Position numbers and translations under genes: made by a program. A stretch of DNA of 64,000 bases from Lithospermum erythrorhizon (Eukaryota; Streptophyta; Magnoliopsida; Boraginales; Boraginaceae): NCBI GenBank assembly GCA_019722365.1, contig JADFUC010001610.1, positions 1 through 64,000 on the forward strand. Direction: 5' to 3'. This document shows, one piece after another, positions 12,530 to 25,900 of this stretch; within the stretch, counting starts at the first letter, position 1; the number at the start of each line of letters is the position of its first letter. The notes below the pieces were generated by a model that was not told the DNA's origin, did not search any database, and saw nothing but the letters and a program-made list of their open reading frames with translations.

Positions 12530-15500
12530 ACTCTCAGCCTCACCATCCCCGACTGATACTATCCGAGCCTAACCCTTTAAGAACAGATAATTTATGACTC
12601 GATCTTTAGTCTTTGTGACTGAGTCGCTGGACTTAGACTGATTCGTTATGGTTCAAGCAGTTATGCGCCTTAAGAGGCCGATTCGGCATTTCCTAGATCA
12701 GCCGACGCTTAGCGCCTTATTTTTTATCTGCAATCCAAAGCGATATACAGATCGTCAAGAACGTTTTGAAGAAATTACTTCGCTTTCCCGACTGTGATAA
12801 ATAGGCTACGCAAATTATATCCTCTACGATTTACTATGTGGGCATTTATACCTTAATCCCATAGCTTATTTGATTTATGAGATTTGAATTATCGTATTCT
12901 CACTGGCCGTGTCTTCACGAATAACCCGTTACGCTTAAGTATTCAAAAGAAGAAAATATCAATAAATCGCCAGCGCGACACGCTGAGCGAGATTACATTT
13001 CTCAAGAAATTATTAAAATAATATTATATCGTCGATCGTGGGCAACTCAAGCGTAAGATAAATAATTTCTTTTGAAGAAATAGAATGTTTCTAGCTTCTA
13101 AATAATACGAATTTGCGAACCTTAAAAAATGTTTTTAGACGTATAGTATCAAGGTGATATATAAGGTTTTATCATTTTACATTTAATTTAATTACTATAA
13201 CACAAAAACATAAACCATTCCATTATCGTTAGCTCAACTATAGTCAGCTAGCATCCAATTTGGGTTAAATTAATTCGGGGTCAGTTAACTTAACTTTAGT
13301 CGAAGTTACTTAATGCTGTGTTCAGAATATTAATAACAAAGAAAAGCTTCATCCCTCCATTTTTCCAAAATATTTCTTTCCATTTCAAGTTGAATTCATG
13401 CTTAAAGTTATCTCTTCAAACAAATCGATCATCTACGATCGATTTTCAACTTTGACCTATTTATTTGAGTTTAAAGTTGACTTTTTTACGAAGTCAGTTG
13501 ACTTGTATTTTAAAGTTTGAAATGTAGTATTATGAACATGTATGTATAATCTTGGGGCGTTAAGGATGATGCTTTTGAAGATTCTACGATGCTGTTGACT
13601 TTTTCGTAGCTACTGACTTTTCAAGAAAAAAAATAAGAATTCTATGAAATGTACCCTATGATGTTTATATATTTTATTTCCAAGTATTTTAAGGATATTT
13701 AATCTCGACTCCATAAAAAAATTTGATTTTCGAGTCATTTTAATTTTTATCAATTTCAAAGTAGTTGACTATTGTTGACTTTAAAGTTAAATATGAATAA
13801 ATAAAACTACTCTAAAAAATTATAAAAATTAGGTTTATAAGTATATTTTAAATCTATAGAACAGATTTGGAAATAAATTTTTGATTTTGAAGTCAAGCTT
13901 TATATTTATTATGATTTTTGGAAGTTAAATGTCTGTGAAGTATATAAAATATGAAATAAATGTCATACCTTTGAGAAAACTAAAACTATTACATCTCAAA
14001 ATTTTCTATTATACCATGAGTATCTCGACCCAATTTTACAGTGATTTGAATTTGTTTACTATTTTTGGTAATTTAATTACTAAAATGGGTTTTTGAATCA
14101 AAAGAAGATGAATTGGAGTTTAAAAAATGAAATTGATGATGTTCCAGTAACTTTGAAGTTGTATGTGAGCTACATGCCAAATTTAGTAATTTTTAAAATG
14201 GTTTAACTATTTATTTTGATTTTCGGGTGTTAAAATGAGTAGAAATATTTAAAATCTTATAAAACGAATTTGTATTATACAAAATATTTTAAGGTAACTT
14301 TTGGGCTTCTAAAATATATTTTGAGCTGTGCTAATTATATCGGGTTGTTGGACTTTATTAGGTATTTAATTGGGAATTAAAGAAAGAGAATCTGGGAATA
14401 TAAAAGAAAGCGATTAATAATACAACAACACGCTCCTATAGAGTCGAGCTTATGATTGGGAGCTTTTAACAAATTGTGTGTATGCCAGCCGCTTCTAGCA
14501 TAAAGGTGAGTATGACAACACCAATTTACGTGAAACCCGGTCGAAATCGGGCCGTTGGCCGCGAATATATAATGCACAAGCAATCCAGATCGGCCTCACA
14601 AATTTCATATACTAAAGATTTTTCTTAATCCTTAATTAATCAATAATCAAATAGTAAATCTTTATCTGACTACTTCACTAAATCGACTTTAACTTAAATT
14701 AACTAAACTAATCAACGCAAAGAAATGGGATTGTACTTAATATTCAAGTATATAACAGTGACACACATTTCACCTGGATCGCCGTGATTCAATTTCTTAA
14801 CTAGTAAATACGTGATACCATAACAAAAAGCATTCCTATGGCCAAATTGATATTACTCTCGCTAACACCACCAAGCCTCCCAAGCAAAACTAACTATATC
14901 TCTACGATACTAAAAACAGAGATCTTCTTAACAACATATTATTAAATTGCACACAGATTACCTATATCTCTACGGTAAGTTTAAAACACGTGTTCTCGAT
15001 TATTAATCTGCAGTCGACAACCCTATTTCAAGAATTAATCACTTATATTTAATCCTAATTTAATATCGATATCAAGATATTAAATACTAATTATGCAATG
15101 GAATAACGGAATTATGAAACTGGAAATAAATTAACTCCAAGAAAATCAAATCATCCCATCCAACTACATCCCTGGCCCGACTAATAATAAAATATAGTTC
15201 ATAATAAAGATATAAATAAATACATGTAATTAATAAAGATTCATCCTTAACGATAAAAATAATCCTCAATTAAAATATTCAACCAATTAAAAGTAATCAA
15301 CTCTAACTTCCAATTCACCAAAGTTTCCCGACAACTTCTGATGATTTCTTTTCGAAATCTGCATCTCCCTTTTGCTCTAATCTCTCATCTTTTTATAGTG
15401 CTTTCCATAACCTAATAGCCACTTTACCGAATCCCTTATTCTCTGATCACGACTCACGTGAACTCTTAATGACTGCCCATATCTTCAATTCACTATCTTC

Positions 15501-18000
15501 CCACTTTAAACCGATAACCGCTAAACTCAAATAAATAAAACAAGCCGTTAAATTATATCTGATTACGTAGAAATAACATCGCCTAATACGCATTGTGGCC
15601 TCAAAAACACTATATAATAAACACTTATCGTAGTACATATCTCACGCATGGTAACTTATTACATGTGGTGTTTATGTGTGTCGATATATATATATGCGTG
15701 TTTTTCGATTCAGGGTAAATAATAGTTCATAATAGATATGTGCGCGCTGATAAATCTAAATCTTATACGATTTTTAAGTACGGGTTGACGAGTCGCATTA
15801 CTTGCATATACATACTTTTACGCAAGATTTATCGCTAAGCCATGATATCGTGGATAACGCGCTCGGCTAAATTTCAAGCATCAGAGATTTGGTCGATGCC
15901 TCTAATGTTCTTAAGAGCCTGCCAGACGCTGACAGATGCCTCAGACTACGCGCCAAGTAGATAAACCTTTCAGATCCGACTCGACACAAAGAGTTCTCAG
16001 TAGATAAGTGTATATATATATATATAAATATATATATATATGTATGCGCCATTGCTAAATTTTTAACGGCCACGGGAGTCGATGGCGATGTGATGTTAGT
16101 ATTATGTTCATATCGAACCACGTGGCGATCGAATCGATTGCTTTGCATCAGATTCATAGGAACTTCTATGTCGATTCATAAGTTGTGTATTCGGAGTACA
16201 TACGTTTCATGCTGCTTCAATCTTTATATTATTACGTTCTATAATTATATATATCTTATACATGCATATATGCGTGGCTGGTTACCACCCGCGCAATATT
16301 TATTCACTACGCCGCAGCCTTATCCCTTTTCCTACGGCCATTGCTTATACGCAGTTCTAAGCGAAATATCACGAGGCCAGACGAAATTACGCTGACAAGT
16401 CATTTATCAAGATCGCATTTGCATGGTAATGGTGAGTCCTCAATGTGATTTCTTTATATCTTACGAAGTCACTTCTGTATTTCAAGAAATAGCTACTGCT
16501 ATAATCAAATGCTGATTTCGAGATTTTGTTTTAACGAGACTCGTTGTATTTTTATGTCGATGTGATTTTGACGAGATGCCAGTAGCTTCACCACGACGGG
16601 ATACAAACATTTTAATTAATATTAAATAAAGTCATTTTCATTGCCATCCATCGATTGCTGACTGACAAGCATGCCGGCCGACGATCCCAACCTGCCTACT
16701 CTGGCATGTGTGTCGTTACACTGATCCTAAAATTGCTTACATTTCAAGTAGCAATTCAACTCAGACTCTAATTCCTCGGCGCCATTTTGGTACGAAGTCA
16801 CATTTTGCGTTGCTTCACTCATTTCTTCAATTTACGCACTCAAGCAGCTATGTGTCAAGATTGGATGCTTTTTCTCCTCGAATAAAGAATAATCTCGTAT
16901 GCTTTCTGGCGAAGAAATACCTTCTCGAAGCTGTTTTACGTTAAATTCGCCGATCTTTTGTTGTATTTTGCTATATTTTGCATTTAAATTTCAAGTATAA
17001 TAAGTGGGGGTATTTATAAGCTCGATTTTTCTTCTCGACGGGCCGATCCATAATCATCCTGATTGATCTTAACCATCTAATTGGCGACGATCCGGTACCG
17101 CCGATTTTATTTTTAAATTACTTTCGCTTCCACTCCAAGCATACAAGCACCTATTTTAACGAATCAAGAAGCCTTGGATTCTTTTTAGGCCAACGTGCTT
17201 TTTCATATTAAATGAATTTTCGGAAATTGCCTGCTTTAAACTCGCTCTTTCTAAAGCCTTTACCAGTTCTGCCTTCCTAACTTCCATTTGAAATTTTCAA
17301 ATACCAAAATTAATGTAATAAATTTGTATTTTCAAGCCCCATCTTCGATTGACATTTAATTCAGCTATTTTTCCTCGAACCCTCGTTTCAGCTTAAAATT
17401 TAGCAAGTTAATTTAATTTCAAAAAAAGCTAATTCTAGAAACCATTATTATTCCATTATGCCTTTTGATTTTATTGTGAGCTCAAGCTGAACCCTAATTG
17501 CCACACGTAACTCACATGATCAATTTTCTTTAATCAGATTTCACCACTAAATAAACGATTTCTGACAAATTTATTTAATAAATTTCGACTGTCTACAATG
17601 CCCGTACATGCTATGATCATACCAAACTGCTATTGATTGAAGGCGATTGTTAGAAAAAAAATTCGAGGAAAATAGGTGACCGGTCTTTGGCACTCTAATG
17701 CTTAAGTTGTAAATGAATGAGTTGAAAGCCTCAAGGGATTTTATATATTGGTTAACAACCAACAATTTGATCTTTAACTAGTTGTATAAGGGAAGTAGTT
17801 GTATATCTTATCATACCTCCGATTTGATTGATAATTCATTATACTCATTTTTAGCTAATATTCAGCACTCGATAAATAAGGTACAATCATGTAAGAAGGG
17901 GGTGAGGGGAAATAGCACAAAAATGAGGTAGATGATCTCCACCTTTCATTAAGTTACGTAATACAAAAAATTAGAGATTTCAAGACTTTGATCAATGAAG
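12530..18000. other. No identifiable gene
   Basis: Open frames are short and unrecognised. A stretch around 13440-13800 repeats GTTGACTTT-like strings, and 14380-14600 looks like part of an LTR or leader. A TA-rich run sits at 16010-16041. No coding domain, tRNA or complete element could be supported. Confidence 0.4.
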
Positions 18001-18016
18001 AGAGCAGCAGGCAAAT

Positions 18017-20600
18017 TTATGCCAAGTTGGTAGACTCTGTATCTGCTAAAAGCCACCGGTTTACTCGTTGTCGAGCACTAGCAACCTGCATTGTGGAAAA
18101 AAAACATGCAGAGTATGATTAAATGTACTTTCATTATGGAACACTCATCGAACGGCCTAGTGGTTAGGAGGACTTCCAGTGACTTAGAGGTCCTGCGTTC
18201 GATTCTCATTGTAAGGGGGCGGTGGGTGGGTTTTTTTAAAAAAAATTTATGGAACACTCACAAAGAAACACAACAATATAAGTCTAAATAATAGCTCACC
18301 TGTTTATCCCAGTCGGTCTTGAGTGTTATTATGCAAAGAACAATTGTCTGAATCAATGTACCAATCATCATACCAATCCAAACACCCTACAATGTACCAG
18401 ATTATTTCAAAAACTAATGCTAAAGCAATATAACTATCAAATGAATTAGACTAGAGAAATGTAGGTAACTACTGTTGAAAGATAGAATATGCGTTTGTTT
18501 TTCAATGTTTATCGCTAAATGATCACCTTGATTAACTTCATAACCAGATATTAGGAGTAGAAGTGTAAATTGCTTCTTCTGTAACATAATGCAACAAAAT
18601 GTATTGAGACAAACGTTTACCTTAACACCCCAATTAACAACATAGCCAAGCACAACTCCGATAGGGATTCCAAGCAAATAGTAGCATCCAATGTTAACAT
18701 ATGCTACTACGCTCTGCCATCCTGCACCGACAGCAACGCCTGTAGGGGGAGAAATTCATACCAAATTAAATAAATCATGTGATCTATATCGAAATTCAAA
18801 AGTGAAGCTAAGATGAGGAAGTAATCATTCTCTGTTATGGTAAAGATTTGAAAGATCTGTTAGGTTCGTTTATATCACGCCCATAGTTGTGAATAGATGT
18901 AGGGTAAAATGGAGGCTAACCGGAAAGAACTGGTTGAACACTGTTGAGAAGTATGGAAAATGCTAGAAGAGTTGATAGACGATCGACTGCCGTTGCCACC
19001 TCCTCACTGTCTGTAAATATGTAGGCTAGACGTCCGCGGAAGAAGAGGAAAAACACAAATAGGGCAAATCCAATAATAGCAGACTGCAAAACGCAGTTGT
19101 AGATAGAGAATATTGCATGCTTTGGGCTCCCCTTTCCCAGTTCATTAGATACACGTACACTAGATTTTGACAAGAGAGAAAGATCTATAAGATGTCAGTC
19201 TATGCAATGGGGATCTTGATATCATGTTATACATAAGCGAAAAGCGATACTAGTCTTTAACAGTATTACCTTACAGCAGCCAAGAAACCAAGAGAAATCA
19301 TCATTTCCCAACCATTAATGTTAAGACTACAAAATAAGATTTATTGATCAGTTCACTAGAATGTCAAGTACATATTTGTCAACTGGTGCACTTTGAGGAA
19401 AAAGGAAATTACCAAATAGCAAGAGCATCAATTGCGACCTCAGCGTTTTGCAAATTTCCTGTTAGAAGAACGAGAATCGTGTTGTACCAAAGTTCGAGAC
19501 TGCAACAGAAAAATAGCAGGATTTAGTACCACTAGAATCATGCTGTTTCAAATGCTAGGTCTAAAACAGAACACAAGGGATGAATCAATATTTAGGAGGC
19601 AAAATGAGAAAAGTTTCAAGGTTTGGAGAAGAACACCCCCAAACCAATATCCCACAGGTTAAAGAGTTTTTTGTTGAAGAAAAATATTCAGAATACTAAC
19701 CAGAGCATAACACCAGAAGACAAGGATAGTTTGATAATTGGCCAGAGATCCTTATATGCCAAAGTCGAAAAACCATTCCATGTATCTTTGCATCCTCCAC
19801 CAATTACGAAATAAACTTGTCCGATATTTGGGAGCCAGAACGCCAATATAGTTGATAGCATGGCACCAGGAAGTCCATAGTCGTATCTCACAGTTAAAAG
19901 CCATGAGAGGAATATGTGAATCCCCAGAGTTACAGCTGCCAGGTACGCGATAATCATGTTCTTGCTCTGTGCTTGCAAAAACATCTGGCAAGTAAACGAG
20001 AAGACGAAGGAGTATAACACGGGAATCGACCACAATGAAATAACTCCTGAGACTTCGGAAATGCTATCATCTTGGCCCAAGGCTTTGAGAATCGGGGACG
20101 TGTAGATAAACACAGGTAATAACATAGTTGCAGTTACAGTTAAGACAAGCCATGATCTTTGAAGATGAACTCCAAGCATATGATACTGTTTTGCACCAAA
20201 GGACTGCCCACAGAGTGTTTCCAAACCACTAGCCATTCCCAACTGCAATTATGATGACAAGATTAACAAAATATTCTTGAACTACCCATAAATATAAGAA
20301 TTATAACTTTTGAAATAAGATCAAGAACAATGAATAAGTAGTTACCAATATGCCATTGGCGAATCTCAACAAGACTGTTTGGACAATGGAAAAGGCGGCA
20401 AGCTCCGTAGGTCCAATGTGGCCAATAAAAGCCTGCGAGATAACACCTAGTCCGAATGTAGAAGCCCGAGTAAAAATAGCGGGGCCAGCAATGACCCACA
20501 TTTTCTTCGATTCAATCCATACTCTCTTGGAAAGTGTATCTTCAATCTCTTCATCACTTTCAACCTTCGTTAAGAGCTTGCTTCGAAGATCATCCCCCAT
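18017..20600 (-). CDS. MATE-family efflux transporter (DETOXIFICATION), 484 aa
   Basis: The gene is complete with eight exons on the minus strand: 20600-20346, 20242-19701, 19499-19413, 19326-19270, 19159-18921, 18739-18621, 18386-18300 and 18085-18017. All introns are GT-AG, all phases join, and the total is 1455 nt including TAA. MATE proteins export organic compounds such as flavonoids, alkaloids or hormones across plasma or vacuolar membranes by H+ antiport. Visible family signatures are GHIGPTELAAFSIVQT and FANGIL in exon 1, GLETLCGQSFGAKQYHMLGV in exon 2, ELWYNTILVLLTGNL in exon 3, and SVRVSNELGKG across the exon 4/5 junction. Many hydrophobic segments are consistent with about 12 helices. 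Length is usual for DTX proteins. The N-terminus is acidic and cytosolic-looking. The start is the first ATG upstream of the conserved core. Resemblance is to the DTX21-29 group; the substrate cannot be read from sequence. Confidence 0.93.
18134..18260 (+). mobile_element. tRNA-derived SINE with 14-bp target duplication
   Basis: The body is 18148-18246. It has a box A-like GGCCTAGTGGTTAGGAGG and a box B-like GCGTTCGATTCTC, the internal Pol III promoter of tRNA-derived SINEs, and ends in a T/A-rich tail. TTATGGAACACTCA flanks it exactly on both sides (18134-18147 and 18247-18260). It lies in the last intron of the MATE gene, antisense to that gene, and leaves both splice sites intact. Confidence 0.85.
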
Positions 20601-22931
20601 GTTCTATAGTCTAGAAACCTGCCCTAAATAGAAGGGATAAAGGAACTTAAATCTAGAGTTGGTTTCTCACCAATTTGCAATTCTATCAAGAGTATTTCTA
20701 ATTTCTTACTCAACGTAGTAAATATGTATGCTAACATATATAATCAGAAACGAAAAAAGAAAAAATCCACAGATTGGTTGTTAAAAGTGACAGTTAACTA
20801 CCAACTATTTTACAGAAATCATTGAATATTATATTTACTATATTACGTTTACAAAACCTAGATCAATAAATAACCATGTTAATAATAAATGGATATCTAT
20901 ATTCCTAGAGCCCCAAACATGGGTATGACAGGTTTAGACACTATAGTAAGGAGCCACCAATTACCAACACCATCTTCTACGACGACTATTCAACTTTTAT
21001 TGCATTCTGCAACTAAAGATCAAAGCTATTAGGACTATCTATGGGAGTCCACTTGGACTCTAGGACTCCCATATGTAGTCCTAAATAAAAGCTTTACATG
21101 CTCTACACAAAAAGTAGGAAATGCAACTTTTTCCCTTCTTTTCAGTCCCTTATGTAATGAGTAGCACTAACAAGTTAACTCCATAAATAATTTCTCCAAA
21201 AGATGCTCTAAACACATCAACTGAGTAAATTGTGAAAACTTTGAGCCTTTTCTTTGATTCATTTTTCAGATTGACTAGAGCTCAACAGATGAGCTTCTGA
21301 TAGTTTCTGGCTATAATATGCTCAATTACAGAGGCATTATTAACAACAAATGGTTACATCATTTTTCTTGATCTTCTAATTTGTCTAGCTAAAACATCAA
21401 AACTATCTACCTCAAATCAACCAAAGAAACAATAAGAACATGGAATCTCAAGTAAGCCATATATGCATTCTTAGCTAATACTACCTCCATATAGGAAAGA
21501 TTGTCTAATTTTTCACCTAATATTATAAAACTATTTGAGGTAAAAAATAGCCAACTATCAAAATTAAAAACTGGACGATCGTTTAGAAATGGAGGGAGTA
21601 CATTATACATACAAACACACACACACAAAAAGCTAATACAAACAGATACATTAGGTGACAAAATAAAACTTTTGTTGATGTTCTAGAAGCGAAATATTTA
21701 AAAACATGATCAGCATATGAAAAATTAGTACTAAGTAACTAGTTGAAGCTTTAAAGGAACAGGTTAAGGAAGTATAAAGAGTGCCTTACAGAATATAGTA
21801 GGATTGGGAGGGAGAGGAGAGGCTGGTTGCTCAATAAGATTCAAGCAGCATGAAAGTTAGAAGCTATCTGATTGCTGGTTGTATATTAAGTTGCAGCTTT
21901 GCTATAAGTGGTTAACTTCTTAGCAGCCAATGAATATTTTATTTTGTATTCTTGTACTCCCCATACCGCCCCCCACCCACAAGGGGTAGGTGGGATTTTG
22001 AGGGAGGGGGGATGTGAGAAGTTGTTGAACATAGAGGAAATAACAGAGCAGCAACTACCAAGTAAAGTATAGGCAGACTTTGGTATTTTCCATTAGGTCC
22101 TAAAATCTAGCACAGTATACTATACTATACGGAGTTTTCATTACAATATCATTTGCATGTTGACATGCAAGTCTTGTGTTTAATGTTTTCTATTGTAATC
22201 AGGAGTATTTCTCTGTGCCAATGTCTCAATGAGAACTAAAGAATTTGGTGGTGCAGAATTTTGCACCAACCGAATATATTAATAACCTCTTATCAATCGA
22301 TAGGTTAAAATAAGACCAAAACTTAGGACCAAAAAGAAGGGACCCCATCTTGTGCAGTCCTCTTTCCTGTTTGACAACTCTTCGTTGGAAGCAATAACTA
22401 GAAGCACGCAAGCTTGTCATGGTAAGACAATTAGTTACTGTGTTCGATTTTTTGTATGGTAATGGAATTGAAATGGAAATGAAGAAAACTCTATACAATA
22501 CTCCGATTCCACTCAAAAAACAAACACACCTTTAGTCGAATCCAAAAGTCGGTACAACAAATGTTCTGCTAGGTTTTCATATGACAGAAGTCTAGGCTAC
22601 AGATCCATGTAATGTGCACTTATCCTTGGCAAATCAATTCTCAGAAGCTATTTCTTGCATGTTGCAAAAAGTACATTTAGTAGTCAAAAACAATCAGAAA
22701 TGTAAATGAACACGGTGAATTTAAACACCTCTACAGAAAGTGTTAATGTTCCACAGGTCATGGTGTTGATAGTGTTATTCCTTGGCAGTGACGAGCTCCA
22801 ACCGTAGGATTATCTTCTGAAAGATCAGGCTAGGTGGAGAACTTATGTCTGTGTTTGATTATCATTTTCAACCGTGTTCTCTCCTTTTGGGATGAGGATA
22901 TATACAGAAACGACGATCTTAGAAACAATTC
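20601..22931. other. Intergenic DNA between the MATE gene and LCB2
   Basis: This spacer holds the MATE promoter side and the LCB2 3' flank. No gene was seen. It contains one small MITE (21479-21600) and a short CA run near 21613. Confidence 0.5.
21479..21600. mobile_element. Small Stowaway-like MITE, 122 bp
   Basis: The right end GGAGGGAGTA and the left end TACTACCTCCAT form imperfect inverted repeats, with TA at both outer ends. Inside, the sequence near TTGTCTAATTTTT is an imperfect inverse of AAAAACTGGACGATC. Size and termini fit Tc1/mariner-type Stowaway MITEs. Confidence 0.65.
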
Positions 22932-25900
22932 TCACTCGAGCTTGTATCTCCCATCCTCTTGCTGCTGTTTAACTGGTTCAGCAGGAAAATATTTGATGCC
23001 TACTAAATCACCAACTTTGTCAATGACCTAACAAAGAGGAAACACTTGTCAGAGATAAGCAAAGAGCCGGATCAGAAGGATAACTATTATCTTTAGATTT
23101 CAACTTCATAATCACAAATTACTTGGTCACTACTAATTAGGCCCTCTACCAAAGAAATGGTGCATGAAAGTGATCACAAAAAAGTCGAGTGGAATTGTAT
23201 ATTTCTCTTGAAAGACTACTTAAAGATAGCCAAATCCATCTTAATTGGTGTACTCATGTCCGACACAAATAAACAGATCTGATAGAAGGGCTATCCTAAG
23301 AGAATCTAATTCCCCTTTGTTTGTTCTCATTCTTCAGACTGATCTAAAATTATATAATAGCAACAGGGTGGGACCTGTACAGGGATGGAGATAACTGGTG
23401 AGAATATATATTTCTTGTGGTTTAATCAAAGGACCTATTTTGTTTCTATGAAGTATCATTACTGAAGCTATTACTGATAGAAAAAGGATAAAATTATCCA
23501 TGAAAAATTTAGTTCATCCTATACTTTGGAAAAATTGATACAATATCACAGAGTATAAGCATATTTTATACATGGGCAATAGAACATCTAGTAGGAGCCC
23601 CATCAAGGAGTAGATAGGCATACCCAATAAGAAACTCAGATTGAAACAGTTCATGGAATGTTTGGAGCAAAAGAAAATTCTTGTTGGGCTATGAGAAGAT
23701 TCTCCCTTGAATGGTTTTTGCTGAAATGCAACACGTTAAGCTCTGGCTAGAAGTAAAGGGGTAGCCGGAAAAGCAACTGTCACGACAGCCACCTACAGCA
23801 AGACGATTAAAGAACGATTAGAAAAGAAGAAAACAAAGTGTATAGAGAAAGGAGTTTAAACCGCTGAGTGACAAAAGAAATGATTTTGCTTGGAGGCATC
23901 TCGTGAAAAAGTTTGTGATTTTCAGAGGTTGTATAGCATTATTGGCATGACAGGGGAATCATTATCTCCCAAAACCTCAAATCCCTTTTTCTGGAGCTCA
24001 GAGCGGAAAAAATTGCTGTTCTCACGAATCTGTGCTAGCTTCTGAGCCCCTGCATTGATAAAATTGTTCGTTGTCAACAAAAAACCCAACATACTGATAT
24101 GAAAACTAAGGAAGATCATCAAGGGGAAAGTGTTGAGCAGACTCCCAGCCATCTTCTCCAAGAATAACTTTGATAGCTGACATGATTTGTTCTGCAGCTG
24201 GAGGGGATATTGAGGTAGCATACAAATGAGCAGGGCAAGTGTGTTTCAGATATTGAATAAGTTCCTGAAAGTGAAACATAAATCTTACGCTTGCAATATG
24301 GGAGAGTTTAAGAAATGATGTATAACCCAAGTCAAGCTCATCAAATGAGGCTAAAAAGGACGACTGGAGTAGACAACTAATGCAAAGAGGGAAAAAGAAA
24401 ATTAAAGTGCTTCTTTAATCAATGTTAAAATGCTATTAATGTTAGATATTCAATGAAAACTTTCAGCGTACTTATGGTACATCGTGATCGTGCCCTCCCA
24501 TAAGACAATTGATTCTTTGTGTGTACTCAAAAGGAGAAAAAGAAATGAAGACTTCTATCCGATTTTGATTTTTTATGACTCTTTAAGATATTAAAAATCC
24601 GGAACCGTTCTCGAAAAAACAAACTCCGGAATGGAAGACAAGGTTATGAATACTTATCAATTTCAAGGAGAGATAAACTTCAGAACCAATGAAAATATAT
24701 AATGGGAAACAAATAGACAAAGTAAAGAAGACATACAAAAAGTAACATCATCAAAAAACAACAAGAACATTTTTCTAGAACATCAACTAATTTGAAATGG
24801 AGTATTAGATTTCTGTTCTGCAGTGAAATATTAAAATAGTTATGTGATCAGCAATAAGTAGTAAGTATATAAGAATTAGAACTGAGAGAGAACCTTTGAT
24901 CCTGCGATATAACCACCACATGATCCAAATGACTTTGTAAAAGTTCCCATCATGACATCAATATCTGCCGTATCAACGCCTAAAAGCTCACAGATACCCC
25001 TTCCACTCTTTCCAACGGCACCAATACTGTGAGCTTCATCCAAGTATAGATATGCCTGTAAGAAGCAACATTGTCGAGATACATAAGCAATAAATCTTCA
25101 TTCCTTGTGAATTTTGATAAATACAGAGGTAGCACAGTAGTCAGAGGTAAAGATATGAGATATATAAAGTGTTTAGCTAAGCTTCTTTTGGAGCTTTTTC
25201 TAGCATGTAGCCATGTACCAAGTATAACATAATGAGCTCCAGGATCAGGCCTTTCTTGCACAAGATTACTTATAAAGTCACCAGTAAGCTAGTTAAAAAA
25301 AGCCAAACACCCTCGTAATCAAAGCTTATACAATAGTCTACTGATACACCAATGTAGAAGTATTAAAATAAGTCATGTGGAGTAATTACAGAAGAAAGAC
25401 ATTCTACCTTGAACTTCTTGCATATTGCAACGATCTCAGGAAGTAAACAGAGTTCTCCTTCCATACTATATATACCTTCCACTATCACAATAATCTTTTT
25501 CCATGGTCTGTGAGTTCTGGGTTGCCCGTCTGCAATCTGTTCTCTCAATACCTTCTCCAAGTGAGAGGGTGCTGGGAAAATAATTTCGAAAATTTTATAT
25601 ACATTATTGAGAAAAAAACGAAATAACTCACTTGGACTTACTGTTATGTTGAAATACACGAACAGTAGCTCCTGAACCCCGCGCTCCGTTGACAATTGAA
25701 TTGTGATTCAAGGAATCACTAATAATTAGACCACCCTATTAATGAAAATGTCAATAGGGGATAACCCTGTTTATGAAGGTATAGGTAGTGAAGGGACTAG
25801 CTGTAAATAAAATGTATATTGCCTCTGTACCTTTCCAATTAGCACAGGAAGAATAGCTGAGTTTGTTACATATCCCATGCCAAACACTAAAGCAGCTGGT

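Noticed and set aside
16090..16395. 101-codon plus-strand frame near 16.1 kb
   Set aside because: Overlaps a TA-rich run on its 5' side, has no recognisable domain, and the opposite strand is equally open.
18145..18210. Possible tRNA gene from the box A and box B matches
   Set aside because: There is no cloverleaf or acceptor stem, and the flanking direct repeats show a SINE.
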